From NCBI GenBank assembly GCA_937924805.1, contig CALDTZ010000019.1, positions 22,525 to 86,524 on the forward strand: a DNA stretch of 64,000 nt, in the 5' to 3' direction. Below, piece by piece: positions 1 to 9,420 of the stretch. The notes beneath the pieces are model-generated. The model did no database searches, had not been told where the DNA came from, and saw nothing but the letters and a program-made list of their open reading frames with translations. This DNA comes from an uncultured Saprospiraceae bacterium (lineage in GTDB: Bacteria > Bacteroidota > Bacteroidia > Chitinophagales > Saprospiraceae). Position 1 is the stretch's first letter. Every line of letters starts with the position of its first letter. The position numbers and the translations under genes were made by a program.

Positions 1-22
1 TAGTAGTCTAGTAATATTCATC

Positions 23-910
23 TTAAGCGTTTTTTGTAATTTCAAGAAATTCTTCCTCCAATCTTTGTTTCCGTTCGACAAGATGCGTTAGGCAAATATT
101 TTCGTCTAAACACTTTTTTGAAATAACAAGTGCTGTTATCTCTTTCTCCGCATTTAATTGCAAAACCCCATTATCCTCTATAATATTTTTAATACCTGGC
201 ATCGATGAAAGAACTCGTTTCAAATTTTCAATATTAGGAGCTGAAACTTCAATCATGATATCATCGGATAAGATAGAGCCAACTGATCCAGAGGCCAATA
301 GTTTACCATTTTTAATAATAGCAACATGGCTACAAATTTTTTCTACTTCATCTAGAATATGACTCGCCATAATGACTGTTTTATTCATAGCAGCAATGTT
401 GGTCAAAATATTCCGAACTTCTGCAATTCCTTGAGGGTCTAAACCATTTGTTGGTTCGTCAAAAATTAAAACATCAGGATTACCAATCATGGTTGCAGCT
501 ATAGCTAAACGTTGTTTCATTCCTAAAGAATAGGTTGAAAATTTTGACGTCTTTCTATGGTCTAAATTGACAATTCTAAGATATTCTTGAAAGTCATCGG
601 ATGTAGAATTTTTAATTTTAGCTACAATTTTTAAATTATCTTCTGCATTCAAATAGGGTAGAAAGTTTGGTGTTTCGAGTATAGCACCAATCTTTAACCT
701 AGGATTCGAAAATTGATTTTCAAACCATACAAATGATCCAGAAGAAGCTTGAAGTATGTTTAATATTATTCCTAAAGTAGTTGTTTTACCACTTCCGTTG
801 GGGCCAAGAATCCCAAATATTTGACCTTTCTCAATGGATAAATTAAGCCCATTTAAAGCTTTTATGTTTCCATAGTTTTTTGATAGATTAGAAATCTGTA
901 ATACGTTCAT
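23..910 (-). CDS. ABC transporter ATP-binding protein (BcrA/CcmA-type)
   Basis: This is a 295-residue ATPase subunit of an ABC exporter and is expected on the inner face of the cytoplasmic membrane. The Walker A motif GPNGSGKT is at about residues 36-43. The signature YSLGMKQR, a common variant of LSGGQ in bacitracin/Nod-type exporters, is near 127-134, and Walker B LIFDEPTNGLD is near 148-158. The H-loop lies in MASHILDEVEK. The extra ~80 C-terminal residues are typical of the BcrA/GldA-like group. Its permease is probably the next gene downstream, beyond the left edge of the window. The substrate cannot be told from the sequence; GldA of the gliding system belongs to the same broad group, but nothing here proves that assignment. 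Confidence 0.9.
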   Translation of the reverse strand: MNVLQISNLSKNYGNIKALNGLNLSIEKGQIFGILGPNGSGKTTTLGIILNILQASSGSFVWFENQFSNPRLKIGAILETPNFLPYLNAEDNLKIVAKIKNSTSDDFQEYLRIVNLDHRKTSKFSTYSLGMKQRLAIAATMIGNPDVLIFDEPTNGLDPQGIAEVRNILTNIAAMNKTVIMASHILDEVEKICSHVAIIKNGKLLASGSVGSILSDDIMIEVSAPNIENLKRVLSSMPGIKNIIEDNGVLQLNAEKEITALVISKKCLDENICLTHLVERKQRLEEEFLEITKNA

Positions 911-1055
911 TCTTAAATTTATACGCTCAAAATATGAAAATCATATATAAGTAGTCGATTATTAGGATGAATGATGATAAAAAGTGGATGAATTTGTTTT
1001 TAACATCTTATTCGCATAAAACATCAACATCTGTTTACAAAAATGGAATATACCT

Positions 1056-1063
1056 TATCTTTG
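1056..1063 (+). promoter_or_regulatory. Bacteroidota promoter -7 element for lptF-like gene
   Basis: TATCTTTG matches the Bacteroidota consensus TAnnTTTG exactly. A TTTA at 1034-1037 is suitably placed as a weak -33 element. The predicted start of transcription leaves a leader of about 30 nt before the GTG at 1097. Confidence 0.55.
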
Positions 1064-1096
1064 TTTTCGTCGTTACATAGAGAGTAAATTATATCC

Positions 1097-2608
1097 GTGA
1101 AAAAATTAGACAAATTTGTATTAAAAGCTATGATGCCTCCTTATATAATGGCATTTTTTATTGCAGAATTTGTACTAGTTATGCAGTTTCTTTGGAAATA
1201 TATAGATGAAATTGTTGGAAAAGGATTTTCATTTTTCGTTCTTATTGAGTTAATCTTCTACTTTGCTGTTACCATTATTCCGCTAGCTATTCCATTAACG
1301 GTTATGATTTCTGCTGTCATGGTATTTGGTAATATGGGTGAAAGATATGAGTTGTCAAGTATGAAGTCAGCCGGTGTTTCTTTACTAAGAATTATGAGAC
1401 CTGCCATTTTTATTGCAGTAATGACGGGCTTGTTTTCTTTGGTGGCCGCTAACTATCTAAAACCTAAAGCCAATTATAAATTTCAAAGTAGATTTAATGC
1501 GATTCGAAAGCAAAAAGCCTCCCTTACAATTGAAGAGAAAGTATTCAACAAAGATTTCAAAGATATTGTAATTAGAGTTGAAGAAAAGCTACAAGATGGC
1601 AAAAGTGTAGAAGATGTTTTAATATACGATCATTCCGGTTTTAATAAAGAAGATATTAATTTGATCACAGCGAAGAATGGAGAAATGTATACCTCCGATG
1701 ATGGGAAGCTTTTTATTATGAATCTTTATGATGGCACTGTTTATGCCGATGTGAAAGAAAATAAAAAGAAAGGTGGGAAAGGTGCCTATCGACCATTTAT
1801 GAGGACGACTTTTCGAGAATGGAATAAAGTGATCGATATGAGTCAATTTGAAATGGAGGCAAGCAAATTGAATCTATCACGAAAAGCATATGATTTAATG
1901 AATAGTTTTCAGTTGTATGAAGCTATTGATTCGTTCAAACGAGCAGAATCAAATAATCAAAAAAAGATTGGGGAAAAGTTTACTGAAATTATTGAATCAA
2001 ATGTATCTCGGCAAGATTCTTTAAAACAAAAAAGAAACAAAGGTAAGCCAGGCAAAATAGATGATAAAAAGCTTCTTACTAGTAAGAAAAAGATTAAGTT
2101 ACTAGCTTCTACTTTAGATACTTTTAAATCCGTTATCGCTTATGTAGACACGATTCATAGAAAGTCAATATTAGCAACGTCAATCAGTAATATGTCTTTA
2201 CATACTGATTTGGTAAAAAACATGGAGAGTCAAAATTTAAGCTTATCAAAAAACAGAGAAAAACATACACTTCGTTTTCATCAAATGTATAGTTGGGCAT
2301 TGATTTGTGTTATTTTTCTATTTATTGGAGCACCCCTCGGAAGCATCGTGAAGAAAGGTGGATATGGATATCCATTATTATTCGCTATCCTTTTCTTTAT
2401 GCTTTTTATCATTATTAATATCATGGGTGAAAAGCTTAACAAAGGTGGTACTTTGTCTCCAATACTAGCTGCTTGGTTCCCATGTATCTTCTTGATACCT
2501 TTTGCTATCGTCTTATCTTATAAAGCTATTAATGATTCGGACTTTTCGGGCTTTTCATCGTTTATTAAACGTCAATTTATGAAGCTACCTTTCTTTAACA
2601 AAGGCTAA
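1097..2608 (+). CDS. LptF/LptG-family LPS export permease (YjgP/YjgQ)
   Basis: This 503-residue inner-membrane protein belongs to the LptF/LptG family, which with LptB forms the ABC transporter that lifts lipopolysaccharide from the inner membrane. Three hydrophobic segments lie in about the first 130 residues and three more after about residue 395, the usual layout around a periplasmic beta-jellyroll. A Lys-rich helical insert at roughly residues 265-330 lengthens the protein beyond the ~360 residues of the E. coli proteins. The start is GTG at 1097, chosen because the N-terminus MKKLDKFVLK matches the family; the first internal ATGs would remove it. Whether it is LptF or LptG cannot be decided. 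It is transcribed divergently from the ABC ATPase. Confidence 0.88.
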   Translation: MKKLDKFVLKAMMPPYIMAFFIAEFVLVMQFLWKYIDEIVGKGFSFFVLIELIFYFAVTIIPLAIPLTVMISAVMVFGNMGERYELSSMKSAGVSLLRIMRPAIFIAVMTGLFSLVAANYLKPKANYKFQSRFNAIRKQKASLTIEEKVFNKDFKDIVIRVEEKLQDGKSVEDVLIYDHSGFNKEDINLITAKNGEMYTSDDGKLFIMNLYDGTVYADVKENKKKGGKGAYRPFMRTTFREWNKVIDMSQFEMEASKLNLSRKAYDLMNSFQLYEAIDSFKRAESNNQKKIGEKFTEIIESNVSRQDSLKQKRNKGKPGKIDDKKLLTSKKKIKLLASTLDTFKSVIAYVDTIHRKSILATSISNMSLHTDLVKNMESQNLSLSKNREKHTLRFHQMYSWALICVIFLFIGAPLGSIVKKGGYGYPLLFAILFFMLFIIINIMGEKLNKGGTLSPILAAWFPCIFLIPFAIVLSYKAINDSDFSGFSSFIKRQFMKLPFFNKG

Positions 2609-3001
2609 TAAAACATTTTATTCCATAACTATTCAAAAGAACACCTACCTCCGTTACTGTTCTATATTGTAAATAAATAGATACTTCTCATGAAGTAAAA
2701 CAGTCTTCGGTTTGGATGGTATCCACGTTTATAAAAAACAACCAGCATCTTAATAAATGAGAACGTTTTGAGTGTATCAATGCAATTTCAACACATCTAG
2801 AAGCTTTGATATACACCAAATGTTTTAGGACTAAATAATTTGGCTTAACCTGGACTAATTAAACTACCCATTTTACTCTATAAAGCATTCTTCGCATAAA
2901 TATTGATTAATTGAAACTCCGTAATAATTCAATAACCTATAAAATAAAAAGGGCCATTGAATAAACAATGACCCTTATAATCTATCTTAAACAGAATAAT
3001 C
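2609..3001. other. Gene-free convergent intergenic region
   Basis: This is 393 bases between two convergent genes. I find no open reading frame longer than about 15 codons with a credible start, no tRNA-like cloverleaf and no tandem repeat. Apart from the terminator hairpin near its right end there is only one imperfect inverted repeat, around 2773-2819. Confidence 0.6.
2950..2975 (-). terminator. Rho-independent terminator of the 3002-5080 gene
   Basis: AGGGCCATTG and CAATGACCCT form a 10-bp stem with one mismatch around a 6-nt loop. Read on the minus strand the hairpin is followed by TTTTTATTTT, the expected U-rich tail. It lies about 27 nt past the stop codon of the secreted protein. Confidence 0.8.
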
Positions 3002-5080
3002 TTAATCGATGATTACTCTTTTTGTAATGTAACCGTTTTCAGTAACGATATTAACAAAATAAACACCAGCATGAATACTAGAAACATCTAGCTTAAGTAA
3101 TGCATTTTGAACGTTATTGAATTGTTGAGAAAATACTCTTTGCCCATTTAATGAAACGATTTCTACATCTACTGTCTCAGCTAATTGATTAAAATCAGTA
3201 TCTAATGCAATAAAATCAGTAGCAGGGTTAGGGAATATATCCACAGATCCAGCTAAAACATCGTTATTACCACTTAAATCCGATCCATCGCAATCTTCAT
3301 CAATTCCGTTATTTGGAATTTCTTCAGCTCCTGGATATATATTTGGATTTGAATCATCACAATCTTCGTCTGCAAAGAAACCATCATTATCTGCGTCAAC
3401 TGGAGGTGTACCAATTTGTAAATCAATAAACCATGATAATTGACCTCCAATTCCTGGATCCAATGTTCTTGCAAGGATATCAGCTTCAGTTCCGTCATTT
3501 CCTGCAGGATCCCAGAATGAACCATATCTTCTTTCAGAACCAGAACCATTACTGAAAGCAAAAGTACCAGGCCCCATATAATAATCAGGTGGGTTTGACT
3601 CTATTGCTAAAGGAAATGTTTGGTTATCCGTAATTTCTAATGGGTTGTAATGTACAGCTACGATATAATCACCATCTGCTTGCAATGCAAGATCAGGCAC
3701 ACCTTCTGGTGTTAATTTCACATTAATGAATCTAGCTGATGCCGGCGTTTCCGTTGCTGGATCAACAAAATATGAACCTTTACCAATAAGTATTTTTTCA
3801 TTTGTTGAAGCTACTACACCATCTCCATCATCAAACCATTGGTATAAATGTACATCTACCAACATTGAAACAATACTAGCTTGATCTGTATAATCAATTC
3901 CTGTATTTACAGAAAGTGCATGAACATCATCACCATCATTTACGACTTTGAAATAGTTTGCTGTTGTCCAAAACTTTGAACCCGTAGCAATGGCTAAACC
4001 AACCATATAATCGCCTACCTCTGATTCAGGAGCTAATTTATGATAGGTATCTCCACCTACTTCAAAGTTTAAAGTAACCGTGTTGTTTGATTGATCACCA
4101 TCATTAGGTGCGTCCAATGAATACTCTAAAACATATGAACCATCAGCCTCAGGCATCGTGAAATATTCTGGAAATACTTGATTCTCATAAATCGTACCTG
4201 CCTCCATTGTAGGGTACGTTAATGTTGCTTGATCTAAAACAGTTCCACCAGCATCATACATTGTTACATTTAAAGGAACATCTGTGTATGCAATATTACC
4301 AATGTTTTCAACATCAGCCATTAGTGCTATAATATCCGATTGTCCTGAAGGTGTTCTCCAGTTAGGAGCAGTAGCAACCCAGTTAGAGTTTATTCTGATG
4401 TCATTTATTGATTCATCTGTAACAAATACATCATCAACCAACCAATACCAAACTGACGCAGACGCAATAAATTTAACGACAACTTCAGAAGAATTTTCAG
4501 CACCAATTAATGGTAATGACTCACTTAATGTTCCGTTCTGAAGTGAGAACCCACCATTAAATAAGTTTCCAGTCGTAATCTGAATGGTATCCAACCAAGA
4601 ATTCCCATTATCTGCAGAATACGAAACAAAACCCATTACTTGGTCATTGAATGCACCTACATTTAAAGAAGAAAAATTTAATATTGGAGAGGATGTTGTT
4701 GACAAATCCATACTTGGGGATATTAAATCTCCCATAATGTCTGGATAGGGCGGCGCAAAACTTGGATTTTCAATTGTTTGAAAAGTATAGTAATCAAATC
4801 CTGCAGCTCCTGTTGCTCCTGTTGGCGAACCAATTACTTCAGTCCAAGTAAGACCATTATTAATTTGACCATTATCTTCCCAAACCCATGAATAAGCAGG
4901 ATTTGCATTTGAGATTGCTGTCCAATCTCCAAGTCCACCGTTGAATGCGCCCTCACCATTAGCTCCCCATACGGTATCCATAACCATAGCAGATGAACTA
5001 GCAACTAAGCTTGCAGAAAGGCCTAGTGAAATTGCTAGGAAACTCAACAGTTTAATTCTTTTTGTAAAATTTCTAATCAT
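3002..5080 (-). CDS. Secreted protein with MopE-like Cys/Asp motifs and T9SS type A sorting domain
   Basis: This 692-residue secreted protein has an N-terminal signal peptide (cationic start, hydrophobic stretch to about residue 30). The following region resembles a carbohydrate-binding or MAM-like beta-sandwich (about residues 35-220), then beta-rich domains. Near residues 565-605 there is a [18 protein letters not shown] block with a following [14 protein letters not shown]. This is the thrombospondin-3/MopE-type metal-binding motif often seen before sorting domains in Bacteroidota. The last ~80 residues ([11 protein letters not shown] to TKRVIID) form a T9SS type A C-terminal domain. The protein should therefore cross the outer membrane by T9SS and be anchored or released. 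No catalytic motif is visible. A terminator follows it, and it appears to be a single-gene unit. Confidence 0.8.
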   Translation of the reverse strand: MIRNFTKRIKLLSFLAISLGLSASLVASSSAMVMDTVWGANGEGAFNGGLGDWTAISNANPAYSWVWEDNGQINNGLTWTEVIGSPTGATGAAGFDYYTFQTIENPSFAPPYPDIMGDLISPSMDLSTTSSPILNFSSLNVGAFNDQVMGFVSYSADNGNSWLDTIQITTGNLFNGGFSLQNGTLSESLPLIGAENSSEVVVKFIASASVWYWLVDDVFVTDESINDIRINSNWVATAPNWRTPSGQSDIIALMADVENIGNIAYTDVPLNVTMYDAGGTVLDQATLTYPTMEAGTIYENQVFPEYFTMPEADGSYVLEYSLDAPNDGDQSNNTVTLNFEVGGDTYHKLAPESEVGDYMVGLAIATGSKFWTTANYFKVVNDGDDVHALSVNTGIDYTDQASIVSMLVDVHLYQWFDDGDGVVASTNEKILIGKGSYFVDPATETPASARFINVKLTPEGVPDLALQADGDYIVAVHYNPLEITDNQTFPLAIESNPPDYYMGPGTFAFSNGSGSERRYGSFWDPAGNDGTEADILARTLDPGIGGQLSWFIDLQIGTPPVDADNDGFFADEDCDDSNPNIYPGAEEIPNNGIDEDCDGSDLSGNNDVLAGSVDIFPNPATDFIALDTDFNQLAETVDVEIVSLNGQRVFSQQFNNVQNALLKLDVSSIHAGVYFVNIVTENGYITKRVIID

Positions 5081-5214
5081 TGTGTTAAATGTTAAATTAT
5101 ATATTAATGTTAAAATCTGAACGATAATAAAGTACGTTAAATTTACTAAAGTTTTATGTGAAATGAATGCTTTAAAAAGACATTCGATTTATTTATTAAG
5201 AAAAGTAGGAAAAA

Positions 5215-6177
5215 TTAACTAAGTAAAGCATTTAGCTCATTAATATCAATGGTAACCACGCCCAATTTTCCACAAACAATACCTCCAGCAATATTTGCAA
5301 TTTTTGCCATCTCATCTGACTTTGTTCCTACAAGATGACATAAGGTCAAAATACTCATTACTGCATCACCAGCTCCACAAACATCAATAATATTCTTTTG
5401 AGTTGTTGGAACTATATGATCAATATCATTTTCATCATGATAATAGATTCCATCTTTTCCTAAAGTAACCCAAAGGTTTTTGGACTTGATACGTTCTTTG
5501 ATTTTTCTTGCTTCTTGTTTTTCAATTATTTCTCCGAGCGATATCCCAACAGAGGCTGCCAGAGTATAAAACTCCTTCCGATTAGGCTTTAAAATATCTA
5601 CTTCTTTAAATAATCCAACATTAGCAAACTTTGGGTCAACTGAAATTAGCCAAGACTGATCTTTAGAAAATGATATAATCTTAGAAATTAAAGAAGGAGT
5701 AAATAAGCCTTTATTATAATCTTGTAGAATAATTGCATCAATGGTCGTTGATTTTTTTAGACGTTCTATTGCTGCAAGAATTGATTCTTCCAGTTTTTCA
5801 GATATTAAGGTATTTACTTCAACATCTTTACGCATAATCTGTTGAACTCCGGAAATGTATCTTGTTTTTAACGTTGTCGGTCTTTTGGCGTCAATAATTG
5901 GTACAAATTTTATATTGTTTCTTTTACATGATGCTGCGATTTTTTCACCAGCATCATCATTTCCAACCACGCCTAATAAAACACTCTTTGCTCCTAATGC
6001 AGCAATATTAGCAGCAACATTGGCAGCGCCTCCAAGCTTAAATTCTTCTCCAGTGAAATGTAGAACAGGCACTGGAGCTTCTGGCGAAATTCGATCTACA
6101 TTACCATAAACATAATGGTCAACCATTATATCTCCTAGAACTAAAACTGTTTTAGATGAAAAATCAAGTTTTTGCAT
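5215..6177 (-). CDS. hldE-like (kinase domain): D-glycero-beta-D-manno-heptose-7-phosphate kinase-like PfkB sugar kinase
   Basis: This 320-residue PfkB-family kinase resembles the N-terminal domain of HldE/RfaE, which phosphorylates heptose 7-phosphate at O-1 for ADP-heptose synthesis. Diagnostic features are LGDIMVDHYVYG near the start, RISPEAPVPV at about 29-38, the GGAANVAANIAALG sugar-binding region, and the C-terminal anion hole DVCGAGDAV with its catalytic Asp. The adenylyltransferase half of bifunctional HldE is absent, so a separate HldC/RfaE2 would be needed. The gene start overlaps the end of waaA by 14 nt, suggesting translational coupling and a shared role in LPS inner-core synthesis. 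A related kinase specificity remains possible. Confidence 0.82.
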   Translation of the reverse strand: MQKLDFSSKTVLVLGDIMVDHYVYGNVDRISPEAPVPVLHFTGEEFKLGGAANVAANIAALGAKSVLLGVVGNDDAGEKIAASCKRNNIKFVPIIDAKRPTTLKTRYISGVQQIMRKDVEVNTLISEKLEESILAAIERLKKSTTIDAIILQDYNKGLFTPSLISKIISFSKDQSWLISVDPKFANVGLFKEVDILKPNRKEFYTLAASVGISLGEIIEKQEARKIKERIKSKNLWVTLGKDGIYYHDENDIDHIVPTTQKNIIDVCGAGDAVMSILTLCHLVGTKSDEMAKIANIAGGIVCGKLGVVTIDINELNALLS

Positions 6178-7375
6178 GTATTGCTTTATCGATTGTTTGG
6201 TTTAAAAATTCGCTGTTAGGCATTTGAGATTTTACAAATTCAATTACTTTCTCTTTGTGAACATCAAAATCTTTTAAAATAATGTCCAAATCACTTGAGG
6301 ATTTCACACTAAAACTAATGTCCAAAAGAATACTCTTTTTTGCTTCAGGGTATGACTGATAGTTAGGCCCAAACAGTGTTCCTAAACCATATGCCTGAGC
6401 TTCAATAATATTATGAAGTCCAGTCCTAAAACCTCCTCCAATATAAGCAATATCAGCATATCGATAAAGATATTTCAAAATACCGATACGATCAATTATG
6501 ATGACTTTGTATAAAGACAGATCCTGATTATCAAACTCACTTAGTTTTATTGCTAAATCACCGAAACTTTTTTTCAACGAATCAATATTTTTATCATAAA
6601 CTTCATGAGGTGCAATGATATGAACATATTGGTCATCGCGATTAATAAATGGAACGATTATTTTGTGATCATCAGACCAAGTACTACCGTAAATAATCAC
6701 TTCCTTTTTGGGAATAGTTTCAAACATTCGTTGAGTATATTCCTTTTTCGTATTAAGAATAGCTTGCGTGTAGCGTGGGTCCCCTAAAAACCTACTATTA
6801 AAACCTTTCTCTTGCAGAATTGTATTTGTTGATTCATCTTTTGTGAAAATGGCTGTACTATTTTTTAATATTGAATTAAATGCAGCAATTCGAAAATTAT
6901 AATGGTTCGATTTTAATTTAACAGCCATAAAAATTACAGGTACTTGATGGAGACTACAAGCATTCAAAAAATTAAACCAAAATTCGTATGAAATTATAAT
7001 TACAGCAACAGGATTCCACTTCTTTAGAAAAGCGTTGACTTGTGATTTAAAGTCAAAAGGAAGATACGTTATAAAGTCATAATAATCCGGCTCTTCCTTT
7101 GCTACATTAAATCCACTATGAGAATAAAAAGTAAGTAAAATTCTAAACCCCTTACTTCGATAATGCAATATATATTTCTTTGCAAGCTCAAACTCTCCTA
7201 AGGATGCGCAATGAAACTGAATTAAATTCTCACCTATTTTGGGCGACTTTTCTGGAGTCTTATTTAATCGCCTAGATTTAAAAAATGCCTTCGCCTTTGG
7301 ATGCCATAAAGCAACGGTCCTTAACACTGTTAAATAAACCCAAAGTCCTAAGCTATAAAATCGTATCATTGACAA
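6164..7375 (-). CDS. waaA: 3-deoxy-D-manno-octulosonic acid (Kdo) transferase
   Basis: This 403-residue glycosyltransferase of the WaaA/KdtA family transfers Kdo from CMP-Kdo to lipid A precursor at the inner membrane. A single N-terminal hydrophobic anchor (about residues 5-25) is followed by the Kdo-transferase N-domain, with HCASLGEFE supplying the family's catalytic Glu (SxGE). The C-terminal GT-B half has IYGSTWSDD and the nucleotide-binding IGGGFRTGLHNIIEAQAYG. Length is close to the ~425 of the E. coli enzyme. It overlaps the downstream heptose kinase by 14 nt and follows the barrel gene by only 4 nt, so the three genes are probably one transcript. Confidence 0.92.
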   Translation of the reverse strand: MSMIRFYSLGLWVYLTVLRTVALWHPKAKAFFKSRRLNKTPEKSPKIGENLIQFHCASLGEFELAKKYILHYRSKGFRILLTFYSHSGFNVAKEEPDYYDFITYLPFDFKSQVNAFLKKWNPVAVIIISYEFWFNFLNACSLHQVPVIFMAVKLKSNHYNFRIAAFNSILKNSTAIFTKDESTNTILQEKGFNSRFLGDPRYTQAILNTKKEYTQRMFETIPKKEVIIYGSTWSDDHKIIVPFINRDDQYVHIIAPHEVYDKNIDSLKKSFGDLAIKLSEFDNQDLSLYKVIIIDRIGILKYLYRYADIAYIGGGFRTGLHNIIEAQAYGLGTLFGPNYQSYPEAKKSILLDISFSVKSSSDLDIILKDFDVHKEKVIEFVKSQMPNSEFLNQTIDKAIHAKT

Positions 7376-7379
7376 CAGA

Positions 7380-8144
7380 CTAATAATAAATTTCTTCTAA
7401 TGGTGTTGTCTTTGTCAATGGTAGATAATACGCAATTTTTAAAGAGACCAAAACATCAAGTCTTCTAGAATCATCAAACTCCATAGTATTAAAATTCAGA
7501 GGAGCTGTAGGCTTTGTGAAACCTTCACTAATCTCCAAAAAAGCACTAAAATTAGCATTTGATTTATTCGATATATAATGATAGCCTATGAGTTGTTTTA
7601 ACGACGGTCCTACAACATTTCGATCATATCCACGTATAGCATCACCAGCCAAAATAGGAACATTTCCACCTTCTACTTGTATTCTAACTTTGGATTGCAT
7701 TATACCAACACCAAGACCAATAGCAAGACCTGAATTGGTTTCTTTTGAGGTTAATTTAAGCGTTTTTGTAACTGTAAAATCAACTAAAAGACCACGTTCT
7801 CTTAAAAGTACATTTGCATAATCGTTATTTACACCTAATAATATTCCATTTTCATTTCTTAGATTAGAAATTACATCTTCATTAACTTTTGGCCCAAATA
7901 TGTAATCTAATGAAATTCCATATTTCAATCCTGACTTAAAGTTGTACCAATAAAGTCCTCCGCCTGCTATGGAATTATTACCAAATCTATTTTTCATATC
8001 CGCAAAAGGAACTCCATAACCAAAATGAGCACTAATTGAAAAAGTACTTGGTTTTGTTAATGCAGGTTTTTCATCTTGAGAATATCCAAGGTGACTCAAA
8101 ACCAATAAAAAAGAAATGTGAATAAGTTTTTTAATAAAATGCAT
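7380..8144 (-). CDS. Outer-membrane beta-barrel protein, function unknown
   Basis: This 254-residue protein has a cleavable signal peptide (MHFIKKLIHISFLLVLSHLG, with a likely cleavage after LGYSQ). Alternating hydrophobic and polar strands rich in Gly and aromatic residues run throughout (for example YGISLDYIFGP and GLAIGLGVGIM), as in small 8- to 10-strand outer-membrane barrels. I see no peptidoglycan-binding domain, plug or catalytic motif. It sits 4 nt upstream of waaA on the same strand, so it is likely co-transcribed with LPS-core genes, but its function cannot be inferred from that. Confidence 0.7.
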   Translation of the reverse strand: MHFIKKLIHISFLLVLSHLGYSQDEKPALTKPSTFSISAHFGYGVPFADMKNRFGNNSIAGGGLYWYNFKSGLKYGISLDYIFGPKVNEDVISNLRNENGILLGVNNDYANVLLRERGLLVDFTVTKTLKLTSKETNSGLAIGLGVGIMQSKVRIQVEGGNVPILAGDAIRGYDRNVVGPSLKQLIGYHYISNKSNANFSAFLEISEGFTKPTAPLNFNTMEFDDSRRLDVLVSLKIAYYLPLTKTTPLEEIYY

Positions 8145-8211
8145 AACGCCAAAATAATCAATTATAATTTGTGGTTAAATAATCTGAAAGTAAAATTATA
8201 TAAATATCGCG

Positions 8212-9339
8212 ATGGAGATAAGAATGGTAGATTTAGCTACTCAATATGCTAATATAAAAGAAGAGATAGACAATAAAATACAAGAAGTTATCCATAGTAC
8301 CATTTTTATTAATGGGCCTGTAGTAAAAGAATTTGCTACAAATCTTGCGAATTTCTTAGATGTAAAACACGTAATTCCTTGCGGTAATGGTACCGATGCA
8401 TTACAAATTGCGCTAATGGCACTAGACCTAAAGCCAGGTGATGAGGTTATTACAACACCTTTTACTTTTGTTGCAACCATTGAAACAATTGCATTACTTC
8501 AATTAAAACCTGTTTTTGTTGATGTTGATTATAAGACATTTAATGTTGATGTAAATCAAATAAAAGATAAAATCACATCAAGAACTAGAGCTATTTTGCC
8601 GGTCCATTTATTTGGATTATGTTGTGACATGGAACCTCTTCAGCAGATTGCCCAAGATCATAATTTAAAAATAATAGAGGACGCTGCTCAAGCTATTGGA
8701 GCCAATTACACTAATACCAATGGGAATACTTCCATGGCAGGAACGATGGGTGATTTTGGAACTTTTTCATTTTTCCCTTCTAAAAACTTGGGATGTTACG
8801 GAGATGGGGGAGCGATTGTTACGAATAATAGTGAATTAGCTGAAAAAGCTCAAATTATTGCAAAACATGGCTCTAAAGTCAAATATTATCATCAAATAGT
8901 AGGTGTAAACTCAAGATTAGATGCTATCCAGGCTGCAGTCTTAGATGTAAAACTTAAATATTTAAAATCCTACAATGAACATAGGATTGAGGCAGCGGAT
9001 TATTATGATAAATGCCTAAATATTGAAACTATTACAACCCCTTATCGACCCAAAAACAGAAATCATATTTTTCACCAGTATACTTTAAAGGTTGACGGAG
9101 ATCGAGATGCTATTAAAGACTATATCAAAAGTCTAGGAATACCGAGTATGGTCTATTATCCAGTTTGTTTGCATCTCCAACCAGCCTATTTATATTTAGG
9201 GTACAAAGAGGGTGATTTCCCTATTGCAGAAAAATTATCGAAAGAGGTTTTATCACTACCTATGCATTCAGAACTTAACCAACTCCAACAAGATACAATT
9301 ACAGGTGCAATTAAAAGCTTTTCAGCATCTTACGCATAA
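8212..9339 (+). CDS. DegT/DnrJ/EryC1/StrS-family sugar aminotransferase
   Basis: This 375-residue PLP-dependent aminotransferase acts on nucleotide keto-sugars to make amino sugars for surface polysaccharides. Features include the cofactor region CGNGTDALQIAL, the EDAAQAIGA segment with the conserved Asp that binds the pyridine nitrogen, and FSFFPSKNLGCYGDGG with the Schiff-base Lys in SKNLG. The C-terminal HIFHQYTLK and SMVYYPVCLHLQ segments resemble WbpE/WlbE-type transaminases acting on UDP-sugars, so a UDP-3-keto-sugar substrate is a reasonable guess. The gene is followed 81 nt later, across a promoter-like element, by a polysaccharide export protein, which supports a role in capsule or O-antigen assembly. 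Confidence 0.9.
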   Translation: MEIRMVDLATQYANIKEEIDNKIQEVIHSTIFINGPVVKEFATNLANFLDVKHVIPCGNGTDALQIALMALDLKPGDEVITTPFTFVATIETIALLQLKPVFVDVDYKTFNVDVNQIKDKITSRTRAILPVHLFGLCCDMEPLQQIAQDHNLKIIEDAAQAIGANYTNTNGNTSMAGTMGDFGTFSFFPSKNLGCYGDGGAIVTNNSELAEKAQIIAKHGSKVKYYHQIVGVNSRLDAIQAAVLDVKLKYLKSYNEHRIEAADYYDKCLNIETITTPYRPKNRNHIFHQYTLKVDGDRDAIKDYIKSLGIPSMVYYPVCLHLQPAYLYLGYKEGDFPIAEKLSKEVLSLPMHSELNQLQQDTITGAIKSFSASYA

Positions 9340-9385
9340 GAATCATAATTTATTAGAATTCTAGTGGAAATGAAAAATATGGTTC

Positions 9386-9393
9386 TAAATTTG
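9386..9393 (+). promoter_or_regulatory. Promoter -7 element for SLBB export gene
   Basis: TAAATTTG matches TAnnTTTG exactly, 27 nt before the ATG at 9421. This suggests that the export protein has its own promoter as well as possible read-through from the aminotransferase gene. Confidence 0.5.
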
Positions 9394-9420
9394 CAGTAAT
9401 TCTAATATTAGTACATTAAA

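Noticed and set aside
967..1080. A 37-codon frame upstream of the LptF-like gene
   Set aside because: It contains the strong -7 promoter element of the next gene, has no recognisable composition and ends at a chance stop.
2773..2819. Imperfect inverted repeat (GTGTATCAA with TTGATATACAC)
   Set aside because: It needs a 2-nt bulge and mismatches and has no tail or neighbouring gene that would make it a terminator or operator.
3274..3561. 95-codon frame on the minus strand within the T9SS cargo gene
   Set aside because: Out-of-frame reading of the Asp/Asn-rich metal-binding segment; the main frame has clear domains.
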